From NCBI GenBank assembly GCA_016199985.1, contig JACQFQ010000059.1, positions 43,788 through 107,787 on the forward strand: a DNA stretch of 64,000 nt, in the 5' to 3' direction. The position numbers were made by a program, and so were the translations under genes. This document shows, one piece after another, positions 27,201 to 34,065 of the stretch. This DNA comes from Verrucomicrobiota bacterium (GTDB taxonomy: Bacteria > Verrucomicrobiota > Verrucomicrobiia > Limisphaerales > UBA11320). The notes under the pieces are model-generated. The model saw only the letters and a program-made list of their open reading frames with translations. It was not told the origin of the DNA and did no database searches. Position 1 is the first letter of the stretch. Each line of letters starts with the position of its first letter.

Positions 27201-27563
27201 GATCTTGAAGGGCGGGGCGCCGGGAATCTTAAAGGTTATCGTATCCGCCGGGACGCTTGCGTTGGCGTTCAGGATGGCCTGACGCAACGAACCCGGCCCT
27301 GAGTCCGCCGTGGTTGTGACGACCAACGTGGCGGCGGAAGCGCTCGACGATATCAGCCCGGCGACCAGGATGAGTAACAAGCGGGAACGGGCGCTCAGAC
27401 ATCTTCGCGCGACTCGGTTCGAGCTCGTTCGAGGACCCCGAGCTCCCTGCAACGTTCTCGTTCGAATCTGAACTTCGCGGTTCGAGGACCGCCACATGGA
27501 GAGAGCCCCTATGGTTTCACCAATCACGCTTCTCGAGCACGTCATGAGAATGGATTCTCGCAT
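21300..27563 (-). CDS. giant secreted multi-domain beta-helix/propeller protein
   Basis: Up to 2087 residues; a start at 27497 is also possible, and the signal-like helix (RLLLILVAGLISSSASAA) lies near residues 60-78. Three units can be seen, each opening with a '(D/A)SG(P/A)GSL(R/S)(Q/K)AI(L/Q)(N/D)AN' phrase (near residues 89, 868, 1371) followed by a right-handed beta-helix with 'GTD(A/I)TG' and 'GNSIFGNGGIGI' turns. Between and after them are DUF11-type domains (about 741-828 and 1236-1350) and two propeller-like regions with the twin phrase 'QWRR(A/S)DGTPV' (about 466-711 and 1755-2000). The C-terminus (about 2020-2087, 'VSWPETATGYSLEYS...FYRLRRP') is the tail shared by many verrucomicrobial secreted proteins. 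Probably a surface or extracellular adhesin-like or carbohydrate-binding structure. No catalytic motif was identified. Confidence 0.85.
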   Translation of the reverse strand: MRESILMTCSRSVIGETIGALSMWRSSNREVQIRTRTLQGARGPRTSSNRVARRCLSARSRLLLILVAGLISSSASAATLVVTTTADSGPGSLRQAILNANASVPADTITFKIPGAPPFKISPTSSLPTVFLSPLVLDGTTQPGYSDRPIIEIDGSLAGAAGVDGIELGTPGCVIRGLAINRFSQSGIRISARSNKVERCFVGTDATGTQARGNGYRGIWLTPGGDFATIRSNLVSGNLGHGIDLGTSATNALQHNLIGTDITGAQPLGNWEAGVFISGASLGQALGNRVGGDQKDEGNTIAFNKMVGVFVSRSTLNAILGNSIFGNGGIGIDLSKSAGTADGPTRNDPGDGDKGGNLGQNFPEIAQVTHIAGNTLVAGALDSAAGKQYRLEFFSNPNPRPTFILSEGREWLGSTNVTTDANGKASFQAMFAGLATNVTATATDPDDNTSEYSTLNPPLPPATPQLGDLFVSIDGSRIQWRRADGTPVKELRTGAATAAAPQGLALDPAGNLFATTVDGRSVVKFDVNGNPIGTNTSGILFNTIGVRLDALGNQWVGLDNGDLMKFSPEGSLMATLSFGKRTRFDVAADQQTLLFSPSISTVRRYDIANEFPLSDFATLSGPQVLDINILPDQQVLVANANLIALLSRAGATLRLFGQSSVPQGWSQTRALPDAKSFWAAGNGAFLNRFNIATGALLDRMYIEYQVDPLNSSSQQLGPVPTFAIRGGFNAANSGMAIASSDNADPVSAGAKVAYSVTVVNNTGAAVANVVVTNLLPVGATFTQATTSQGSFSQAEGRVVFSLGTVPTGATARMTVQVTPLFAGTITNSARMIGDGLSSSSADYLSLQTTLVVDGPASPTVVLTTNDSGPGSLRKAIQNANNRAGLDVITFNIPGGGVHTLRPVAALPLITSPVIIDGYTQPGSRSNSLASGHNGALMIEIDGSQAAGGSANGLTLLSGGAGSVVRGLVINRFGGSGVALLSSTAGARIEGNFIGVDASGMNAAPNNTGGITLNDVHTPTSADEPTLIGGLTPDKRNLISGNNNVGVFVFGASSSRVRIQGNAIGTDRTGAAPLPNLGPGISESAPDCVIGGTDPGAGNTIAFNSQAGVTLGGRAAGVSILRNSIHSNGALGIVGSFVGPRVTGATPGASSVSGFLLGAPSKQYLVEVFANDACDPTGFGEGRDFIGANAVTTDPSGASGFSIPVSLALPAGRFITATATDEDGNTSLFSHCTQTGPANDLSIAQSVSASPLPARSNVVFTVTVSNAGPTAATGVSMGWEIPTGFTYVSGASGVQSSGGRATASATILAAGTATNWSIVVRPNQIDVVISAFSVAGDQPDPNAANNLSIVSLNVVNPAQKTWMVTNTNASGAGSLSQAILDANGGPGGDSIAFNVPGPTPHTITTTYVPAVTVPVTIDGFTQPGSKPNSLATGNNAVMGIEITGDGLEFYGGLTTVRGLVLNGGNFGIYFGERKGGAVSGHNLVEGCFVGVNSAGNIARKTRAYGIIVTKSEGDRIGGSAPAARNVIAAAGYAGIGLLEAAQGTVIQGNYIGLDAAGAAPIPNAAVGVYSEAGANARILIGGSEPGQGNVIAFNGGPGVLIYIGSAHTISGNSIFGNGGIGINLGGEGSVNDEPQINDPDDLDTGANDLQNSPVITQVTSSAGSTRVQGTLHSLPNRTYRVEIFSSPANPAAFYLSEGKTFLGAVNVTTLPTGDGDFDATFPVASEHVSATATDPDGNTSPFFTFGSPAPEACFEPGDLLTGYSDGAVQWRRSDGTPVRVLRLPDSEATGMAFNASRHFYVTGLEQGQIHRFDACAHPLPPLFTGNDSDTESILFDAAGGFLVGFENPTDNVRVFGPTDLALSSFTAAVDRGGVNWLDVGADGHTVYYTSEGSSIKRFDLGAHQQLPDVATDSLDLAGLRVLRDGSLLLATRSRLELRDPAGTLIREYSIAGVRNWMSVNLDPDGVSFWSVGGTPPTIARFNVENGALLARIPVDVVSSANSMAVLGEITLFSGGVTGAPILSIALDGLDVLVSWPETATGYSLEYSLAIGPQANWQPSAIAAATAAGRKSVRQPTDVSARFYRLRRP

Positions 27564-27607
27564 ACTACTTTACTATTCCTGCCGGCTCCTCGACCTAACG
27601 CGTTCGC

Positions 27608-27817
27608 GTGAGCCAGACAGAGGTCACCCGCGAAGTATGGGACCCGGTAGTAGAAACGCTCTCACAAGCGCAGCGCTTCGTAAAGGACCGTTACCGGGGA
27701 GAGCCGCTGCGTTTACGTCATCGGAGCACGAGGATCGAGCCCGAAGGGGTGTTCTACCGTGGAGCAGCGCAAGTGGGGGCGCAGAGACCTGGTTGGCCAT
27801 CCATGCGCATCGGTTGA
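27608..27817 (+). pseudogene. possible decayed formylglycine-generating-enzyme-like fragment
   Basis: A GTG-started frame of 69 codons opening MSQTEVTREVWDPVVE. The 'xSQTEVTREVWDxV' phrase is the hallmark beginning of the SUMF1/FGE-sulfatase domain, and the rest (EPEGVFYRG) could be a worn later part. The remainder is not recognisable and no full gene exists. Short, so chance is possible. Confidence 0.25.
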
Positions 27818-27870
27818 AACCAAAGCCCGTCGCACCGCTTTGCGCTCCTTGACATGTGCGCCTTCAGCCT

Positions 27871-27886
27871 TAGTGTCACCACACTA
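27871..27886. promoter_or_regulatory. short inverted repeat before the giant plus-strand gene
   Basis: TAGTGT-CACC-ACACTA, perfect six-base arms with a four-base centre, eight bases upstream of the ATG at 27895. It could be a small operator or a leader hairpin affecting ribosome access. Confidence 0.3.
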
Positions 27887-27894
27887 TCCTTGGT

Positions 27895-30800
27895 ATGAGT
27901 CCCACCTCTCAGTGGTGTCGGAGGACCACTCCGTCGCCGTCTCGACTTCATCTCAGGTTTCATCGCGCAGGGCTAACGGTCCTCCTCATCGCCCTGCTCT
28001 CACCACTATTGGTTTTGGGTGCGGATGAACCCACCACCGGTGTGGTGACCATGATCAATGTCTATGCCGACGGGGCTAGGATAGAAGTTCCGCCGAGTTT
28101 GTATGATGTCGTTGGCATTGCGGCGGCCGTCGATAAGAACCTGGCTCTCACAAAGGATGGCCGCGTGATCGAGTGGAGCACTCCGACTAATCCGGTGGTG
28201 GTTTTAACTGGCGCTTCCCAGATCTACGCCCGGTATGAACGGAGGTTTGCGATCCTCTCCAATGGCACCGGCTTCCTATGGAGATCAAATAAAGCGGGGT
28301 TCAATCCTTTTCCAGGGGTACTACTGGTAAGCGGAGCGGTTGGAAGCACCAAAGTGATCGGAACCGCGGAGCAGGAGGGCTGTGTTCTAGGCGTGGATGG
28401 CTTAGGCAATGTCTACTGCTCGTTCGCTACGGATGCCTCGCAGGCCATTACCTCTGAGCCCATTCCTGGAATCTCCAACGTCGTAGCCGTCGCGGGGGGA
28501 TGGGTCTTTAATCTAGCACTCATGCGAGATGGGAGAGTTCAGGAATGGATGGAATCCCTCAACCCGCCCATCCGCCCTTACCTCACTGCTTGGCCAGGCA
28601 TACCAGGCGCGGTAGCAGTAGGAATGGCGAATGTCGCAGCCTCACAGCAGAGCTGGGTCGCTTTCGGCGATGGGAGTGTCCTTCTTCGTTATCCCTCATC
28701 TTCCTCAACACCGCAACGGACAAACCACTTTGATCGAAGAATCAGTCAGTTCTCTGTGGGAGACGGTTATCCGATGGCGCTGCTGGAGGACGGAACGGTC
28801 AAGGGTCTGCAGGGGCTGGACGCTGCTGACTATTATGACAAGCTCGTGGAGCAAGGAGCTCCAACCAACACGTTTTCGCTCGCGGGTCAGGGAGAGAGAG
28901 TTTTGTTTCTCAGCTCCCGCCCCGCGGTGGCGCCCAAAGTGGTCGAGCAATCCCGAGAACGATCGTTCAACCCAGGCAACCCGATCACCCTTGAGACCTA
29001 CGTCGAGGGGGTCTCTCCGATCGCTTATCAGTGGACAAAAGAAGCACAGCCCCTCCTCGGAGCCATAGAACCATTTCTGAGAATCGATTCGGCTCGCGTT
29101 GAAGATGTGGGCGACTATCGGTTGGTCGCATGCAATCCGTTTGGTTGTGTCACAAGCGACATCATACGAGTGGTGATGGCTCCAGCGCCGCCACAGGTTC
29201 AGTCCGTCACATCACTCCAAAATGCAGGAGACGGTTCATTGCGTGAAGCGATCCACAACGCGAACGCGACCGGCGGCGGCGAAATCAGTCTGTCTAACCT
29301 GACAGGAAATGTGCTGCTGACAAAGGCTCTCCCTGTCTTGGTTCGCGACATCTCGTTGCTTGGTCCGGGTGCCTATCAGTTGTTGATCACCGGGAGCAAT
29401 ATGAACAGCGCGGTGCAGATTGACACGAATGCTCATTGCCTCATCTCGGGTTTGAGTTTCTCGGGTCTCAAGGCCAACTCCGCGACACGCGGCGCAGCGA
29501 TCTCGAACGTTGGGTCGCTTAAGGTCCTCGGCTGTCGATTCGAGAACAATTCGACGGTTCTTTCGGGAGGGGCAGTGTTCAGTGCGGGAGAGATCGAGGT
29601 TCGAGACACGTTTTTTCGCAGCAACTCCGTGCTGAACACACTCCCCAACGCTACCTCCCTTCCTGAAGGCGGAGCGGGAGTTGGAGCCTTCCGCGGGAGG
29701 GTGACTTTGATCGGTTGCGTCCTCACAGAGAACACTGTGACAGGGCATGACCAATGGTCAGAGTACCGCGGAGACGGGACTTATCTCACGCGAAACGGCG
29801 AGGCGGCACATGGTGGGGCCATCTACCTTCGCGACTGTATATCCAGCCTCTTGAGCTGCACGCTTACAAACAACCGAACACTCGGGGGTTCCCAGGGCGG
29901 CGGAGGCCTTGGGGGAGCGATCCTAGTCGAGGGTGGCACGATCGAGATGTCCTATTGCAATGCCTCCTCCAACCACGTCGTGGCGCAGAGCAGCGGGAAC
30001 TACGGGGGAAATGCGTGGGGGGGTGGACTATGCATTGGTCCAGGAGTCATCGCGGTCATTGACTCATGCTCCATTTGTCGCAACTCAATCCGAGCGGGAG
30101 ATGGCTCCGCCGGAGATGGGTTCAAGTATCAAGGCAATCCAGGAAGGTCCGAGGGGGGCGGGTTCCGCTTTTCAGGCGCTTCTCTTCGGGTCTACAATTC
30201 GACCCTTTCAGAGAATCAAGCATTCGGATCCGAGTTTCATAACTACTTTCCTATCTCGTGCGCGGATACTTATGGAAGCCCCGCTTACGGGGCGGGGATG
30301 AGTGTCAACGGAGGTGAAGTTCTCGTGGTGAGTAGCACGATCAGCGGAAACATCGGCCAGGGCGGGGCGGGCAGCGGTCGAATCAGTTGTTATGGCAACA
30401 CGACGGGCACCGGGCTTGGCGGCGGGATAGCCAATGTGGATGGGAAAGTCTCGATGCTAAACACCATCGTCGCAGGGAACGTGAGCAGGCCCAGGTCCAG
30501 CGCCCCCGATGTCTATGGCTCCATCGCGAGCGGTGGATTCAACCTCATAGTCGCCACCAACGGTTCGGATGGCTGGCTGGTGGCGGACATTCTTGGGGCG
30601 GATCCCCAGTTGGGCGCACTGCAAGACAACGGTGGGCCTACGCCTACGCAGTCGCTGCAGCCCACAAGCCCCGCCGTGGATGCAGGGACGATCGGGGGAG
30701 CGCCTTCCGTGGATCAACGCGGCTTTCCAAGGCCTCCCGGGGATGGGATTGACATCGGCGCATTCGAGTTGTCACCGACGGTCCCGCGCAGAGCGCCTAG

Positions 30801-33426
30801 GATCATAGCCTACGACACCAACGTCGTCGTTAGACTCGGTGAGCGCCTTCACATTCGGAGCTGGGTAACAGGATTTGCGCCGCTACGCTGGGAATGGCGT
30901 CGGGATGGAGAACGCCTGCCCGATGGCATGGCACAGGACTGGTCATCGGACCATGTCACTCTCCGGCAGGGAGGCCTCTACAGGTTTCGACTCTCAAACG
31001 AAGTCGGGCGAACGGAGTCTGGAGATATTCGCGTTGAGGTAGTCACTGGATCGCCCCTTGAAACTTGGACTCCCCATTTGATCGCGCCGCCACAGACCTA
31101 CTCGCTGAACAAACTCACCTTCGGCTCGGGCCTCTTCGTGGCTGTGGGGGGAAACCCAGGTGTAGTTCTTACATCGCCGGATGGAGCGACTTGGACCGAG
31201 AGATTTCACGGCCCGGCATCTCTACGAGGCCTGACCGGTGTGGGTTACTTCGCCGGACGGTTCGTCGCCGCGGGCCAAGGCGGTATCGTCAGTTCGACCA
31301 ATGGCGCCGACTGGGAGATACAAAGCACTTCCTTCGTAAACACAGAATGCTTTGTTGCAGGCAGTGACGGCGGGTTTCTGGTGACTGAAGGGCAGATGTA
31401 TAACAATGGATATAGCATCTCCCTCCAGCGGCTATGGGTCTCCCAGGACAAGTCGGGTTGGGTTGCGTACCCTACCCTAAACAATCTGGCAGGAGACTTC
31501 TACCCAATAGCGGCAAATCATGGTCGCTACTTGATCGGCGTCCTTGCGGGGAGTTTGAGTTCGACCGATAGGCTGAAGTGGGATGACTTCTCCTCATTCC
31601 CTGGCGGACTATCTTCCGCCCGGAATGCCTTGTTCGTCCAGAGGACTGACTCCTTGCTCGCCGTGGAGGAAGGGTTTACACAGGTCATTTCCGGAGGGTC
31701 GCCAACTACTACCTATTTCCTGCATTCGGACACCGGTAGAGATTGGAGTTCCTTCGGGAGCTTTGTTCCCGAAATTCATGTTGGGTCCGAAACCGTAGCG
31801 TATGGGCGAGGACGTTATGCCCTGGGAGGGCTGGCGAATGGCTCCAAACCTTCCTCACCTCACCTTCTGCAGATCCATTCCTCCGAGGACGCCACTCATT
31901 GGACGAAGGTGTTCGAGACCGAGCTACCCAATGAGCTTCGAGGCTTCGTGAGCGCCGCCTACGGGAACGGCCGCTTCGTGTTTCTCAATCGCGACTATGG
32001 ATTGGCTCTTTGCTCCGGCAATCCTGACTTGCCTGACCTGACTCTCCGAACCGACGGCGAGGGCAGGATCGTCGCATCGCCGGATTCCAGTCACATCCGT
32101 TATGATGCCCCCGTCACCCTCACCGCCATCCCGGGGCGCTGGCACAGGTTCGATCGGTGGGGGGATTGGGTAGCAACGGCGACGCGCACGGACCTGGTTT
32201 CAACCGTCAACGACTTCACGGCGATCTTTGCGCCCACCACGCGACTCGAAACGATCGTTGTGGGAGGCGTCACGCGCAAAGCCCCTGTTGGCATGCCGGC
32301 GATTGTCTCGGACGGGCGCATGATCACATCGCCGACGCTGGCAAGCCAACGCGAGGTTCGGCTATCAGTGCAGAGCTCCTTGTCCAACGCTGTTCTCAGT
32401 TGGACCTTCGACGGTTCGCTTCCAAAGTTGCTGAGCCATCCGCAGGCACGCGATATCCTTCTCCGTCACTCGGGTCGTTTGCGGGTCGTTGCTTATTCGG
32501 ACGACGGGACTCCGCCTATCGAGGCGGATCCGCTCGATATCGGCATCGAGCCGGCATTTCTGATCGCGGCGAACACCGCTGGTGGAGGCGCGGTCTCAGC
32601 CGATCCCGCCGCCAAACTCTATCCGTCGAACACCACAGTCTCCGTCAGCGCGACGCCTTTCCCAGGCTGGAGCTTCGTCGGCTGGCAAGGGGATGTTGTG
32701 AGCTCAGTCACGCCACTGACGCTGACGATGAGTCGAGATGTGAGGCTCGAGGCGGTGTTTGCTTCGACGGTTCCACGCTCGAGCGCTGCCGGAGGTCTCG
32801 TGTTGTTTGATCCCGATCTCGCGCTGTACCCCTTTGGCTCGACAATCTGGATGACGGCGTTGCCTTCGAGTGCGTACGCGTTTGGCGGCTGGAGCGGTCT
32901 GGCGTCGAACGCCGCTGACCGTGTGTCGTGGACCGCTGGGAGCTCTGACCCGAGGCCCATCGCGCAATTCGTTCGCCTGAAAACCGGCGAACAATCGCTG
33001 GTGGTCCGCGTCAGCGGCGGTGGCGCGGTCGCTCAGAGCCCAGCCGGCGGCGCTTTTAAGAAGGGGCAGAGTGTAACGCTCGAAGCCACGCCCATGCCCG
33101 GACAAGCTTTTATTTCATGGACTGGAGACGCCGCGGGAACCGATCCGCGGCTCGGAGTGTTGTTGGATCGAAATAAGAGCGTCACCGCGCAGTTCACCCG
33201 CCGTCCAACGATCAAGGCGGTCGCGTGGCCACCCGAAGGAGTGGCGCAGCGAGTCGACCTAGTCATTGAGGGATACTCAGGCGCTGCGTATGCGATTGAA
33301 GTCAACTCAGGCGCGGGTTGGTCGCCGTTAGTGACCGTGACCAATGGTCCGCAGCCGACCGTGGTGAAAGTGCCGATCACAGCGGACGCGAAGCTGAGCT
33401 TTTTCCGGGCGCTGGAGGCTCGGTGA
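27895..33426 (+). CDS. giant secreted protein: RCC1-like, Ig, beta-helix (choice-of-anchor Q), BNR-like and InlB-type repeats
   Basis: 1843 residues from the ATG at 27895; signal-like helix 'GLTVLLIALLSPLLVLGA' at 26-43. Domains in order: RCC1-like propeller about 45-340 ('DKNLALTKDGRVIEWS', 'FNLALMRDGRVQEWM'); Ig-like about 346-428; beta-helix about 435-960 with 'GDGSLREAIHNAN' opening, the same phrase as in the divergent giant neighbour, and the 'DIGAFEL' choice-of-anchor Q ending; Ig-like about 965-1052; BNR/photosystem II assembly-factor-like repeats about 1060-1380 ('VVLTSPDGATWTERF'); then divergent InlB B-repeats with the 'GWSFVGWQGD' and 'GQAFISWTGDA' phrases up to about 1765. The C-terminal 60 residues are the group-typical 'FFRALEAR' tail. 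Likely extracellular and surface-exposed. Divergently transcribed from a similar giant gene. Confidence 0.85.
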   Translation: MSPTSQWCRRTTPSPSRLHLRFHRAGLTVLLIALLSPLLVLGADEPTTGVVTMINVYADGARIEVPPSLYDVVGIAAAVDKNLALTKDGRVIEWSTPTNPVVVLTGASQIYARYERRFAILSNGTGFLWRSNKAGFNPFPGVLLVSGAVGSTKVIGTAEQEGCVLGVDGLGNVYCSFATDASQAITSEPIPGISNVVAVAGGWVFNLALMRDGRVQEWMESLNPPIRPYLTAWPGIPGAVAVGMANVAASQQSWVAFGDGSVLLRYPSSSSTPQRTNHFDRRISQFSVGDGYPMALLEDGTVKGLQGLDAADYYDKLVEQGAPTNTFSLAGQGERVLFLSSRPAVAPKVVEQSRERSFNPGNPITLETYVEGVSPIAYQWTKEAQPLLGAIEPFLRIDSARVEDVGDYRLVACNPFGCVTSDIIRVVMAPAPPQVQSVTSLQNAGDGSLREAIHNANATGGGEISLSNLTGNVLLTKALPVLVRDISLLGPGAYQLLITGSNMNSAVQIDTNAHCLISGLSFSGLKANSATRGAAISNVGSLKVLGCRFENNSTVLSGGAVFSAGEIEVRDTFFRSNSVLNTLPNATSLPEGGAGVGAFRGRVTLIGCVLTENTVTGHDQWSEYRGDGTYLTRNGEAAHGGAIYLRDCISSLLSCTLTNNRTLGGSQGGGGLGGAILVEGGTIEMSYCNASSNHVVAQSSGNYGGNAWGGGLCIGPGVIAVIDSCSICRNSIRAGDGSAGDGFKYQGNPGRSEGGGFRFSGASLRVYNSTLSENQAFGSEFHNYFPISCADTYGSPAYGAGMSVNGGEVLVVSSTISGNIGQGGAGSGRISCYGNTTGTGLGGGIANVDGKVSMLNTIVAGNVSRPRSSAPDVYGSIASGGFNLIVATNGSDGWLVADILGADPQLGALQDNGGPTPTQSLQPTSPAVDAGTIGGAPSVDQRGFPRPPGDGIDIGAFELSPTVPRRAPRIIAYDTNVVVRLGERLHIRSWVTGFAPLRWEWRRDGERLPDGMAQDWSSDHVTLRQGGLYRFRLSNEVGRTESGDIRVEVVTGSPLETWTPHLIAPPQTYSLNKLTFGSGLFVAVGGNPGVVLTSPDGATWTERFHGPASLRGLTGVGYFAGRFVAAGQGGIVSSTNGADWEIQSTSFVNTECFVAGSDGGFLVTEGQMYNNGYSISLQRLWVSQDKSGWVAYPTLNNLAGDFYPIAANHGRYLIGVLAGSLSSTDRLKWDDFSSFPGGLSSARNALFVQRTDSLLAVEEGFTQVISGGSPTTTYFLHSDTGRDWSSFGSFVPEIHVGSETVAYGRGRYALGGLANGSKPSSPHLLQIHSSEDATHWTKVFETELPNELRGFVSAAYGNGRFVFLNRDYGLALCSGNPDLPDLTLRTDGEGRIVASPDSSHIRYDAPVTLTAIPGRWHRFDRWGDWVATATRTDLVSTVNDFTAIFAPTTRLETIVVGGVTRKAPVGMPAIVSDGRMITSPTLASQREVRLSVQSSLSNAVLSWTFDGSLPKLLSHPQARDILLRHSGRLRVVAYSDDGTPPIEADPLDIGIEPAFLIAANTAGGGAVSADPAAKLYPSNTTVSVSATPFPGWSFVGWQGDVVSSVTPLTLTMSRDVRLEAVFASTVPRSSAAGGLVLFDPDLALYPFGSTIWMTALPSSAYAFGGWSGLASNAADRVSWTAGSSDPRPIAQFVRLKTGEQSLVVRVSGGGAVAQSPAGGAFKKGQSVTLEATPMPGQAFISWTGDAAGTDPRLGVLLDRNKSVTAQFTRRPTIKAVAWPPEGVAQRVDLVIEGYSGAAYAIEVNSGAGWSPLVTVTNGPQPTVVKVPITADAKLSFFRALEAR

Positions 33427-33659
33427 GCGTGGGGTTCGGAACGCGACCGCCCTCCCCCGATTGGCGCCGTGAAGGAGAACTGGGGTGATTCAAACGAGCG
33501 AACCGATGCGCTTCTGCTTCGGGAGTCCCGTGGGGCGAAAAGCGGCGCGCGCTGTATCATCCCTATGGCGGGTCCGAGGGGAAGCGAGCCGTGCTCTATG
33601 ACGCTTCGCCCTGGGACAACCAGGCTGTGGAAGGAGTCGTGGCTCGATTCAGCCGCCGC

Positions 33660-34061
33660 CTAGAACATCCGGTCGAAGTCGTCGCCGGGTTTCACGGGCC
33701 GCCAATACGTCCCTTCCGCAGATTCCTTCTTGAGCCGCAAAAGATCCTTCCCGCAGAGCCGGAGCAGCCAACCGATCGGGGTGAGGATCAGAAGGAAGAA
33801 AACCGTCAGGAGGATCCGCCCCATCACCTGGCCGATATGAAAGCTGATCGTCATCCCCGTCCGGTAGATCGGGCGGAACGCCCGCGGCCACACGAGGCTG
33901 GCGAGGAGGACCGCGACGATCACGATGGCGACATACACCAATGCCCATCGAGGCATCCGGCCCTGGCGGACGGCGACGATCGCAAGCGCCGCCGGGAACA
34001 CGCACAGCACGGCGGCGAACTTCTGCCACTCCCGCGGGTTTTCCTTGAGCTTGAGTTTCAA
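33660..34061 (-). CDS. SxtJ-family membrane protein
   Basis: About 133 residues, with start TTG at 34061 four bases after the carbamoyltransferase stop (this start gives LKLKLKENPREWQKFAA). Two to three hydrophobic helices: 'FAAVLCVFPAALAIVAV', 'ALVYVAIVIVAVLLASLVW', 'GRILLTVFFLLILTPIGWLL', followed by a conserved-looking charged end 'KDLLRLKKESAEGTYW'. This is the pattern of the SxtJ family, named after the saxitoxin cluster gene, which is regularly found beside NodU-type carbamoyltransferases. Its function is not established. The third gene of the minus-strand DUF5989-carbamoyltransferase-SxtJ module. Start choice is the main uncertainty; the frame is open further upstream inside the transferase gene. 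Confidence 0.8.
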   Translation of the reverse strand: MKLKLKENPREWQKFAAVLCVFPAALAIVAVRQGRMPRWALVYVAIVIVAVLLASLVWPRAFRPIYRTGMTISFHIGQVMGRILLTVFFLLILTPIGWLLRLCGKDLLRLKKESAEGTYWRPVKPGDDFDRMF

Positions 34062-34065
34062 GTCG

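Larger units (their letters stand above)
27564..27894. other. divergent intergenic region of the two giant genes
   Basis: Holds the promoters of both giant genes. No convincing -35/-10 pair was chosen. It also contains the FGE-like fragment and the inverted repeat listed next. Confidence 0.5.
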
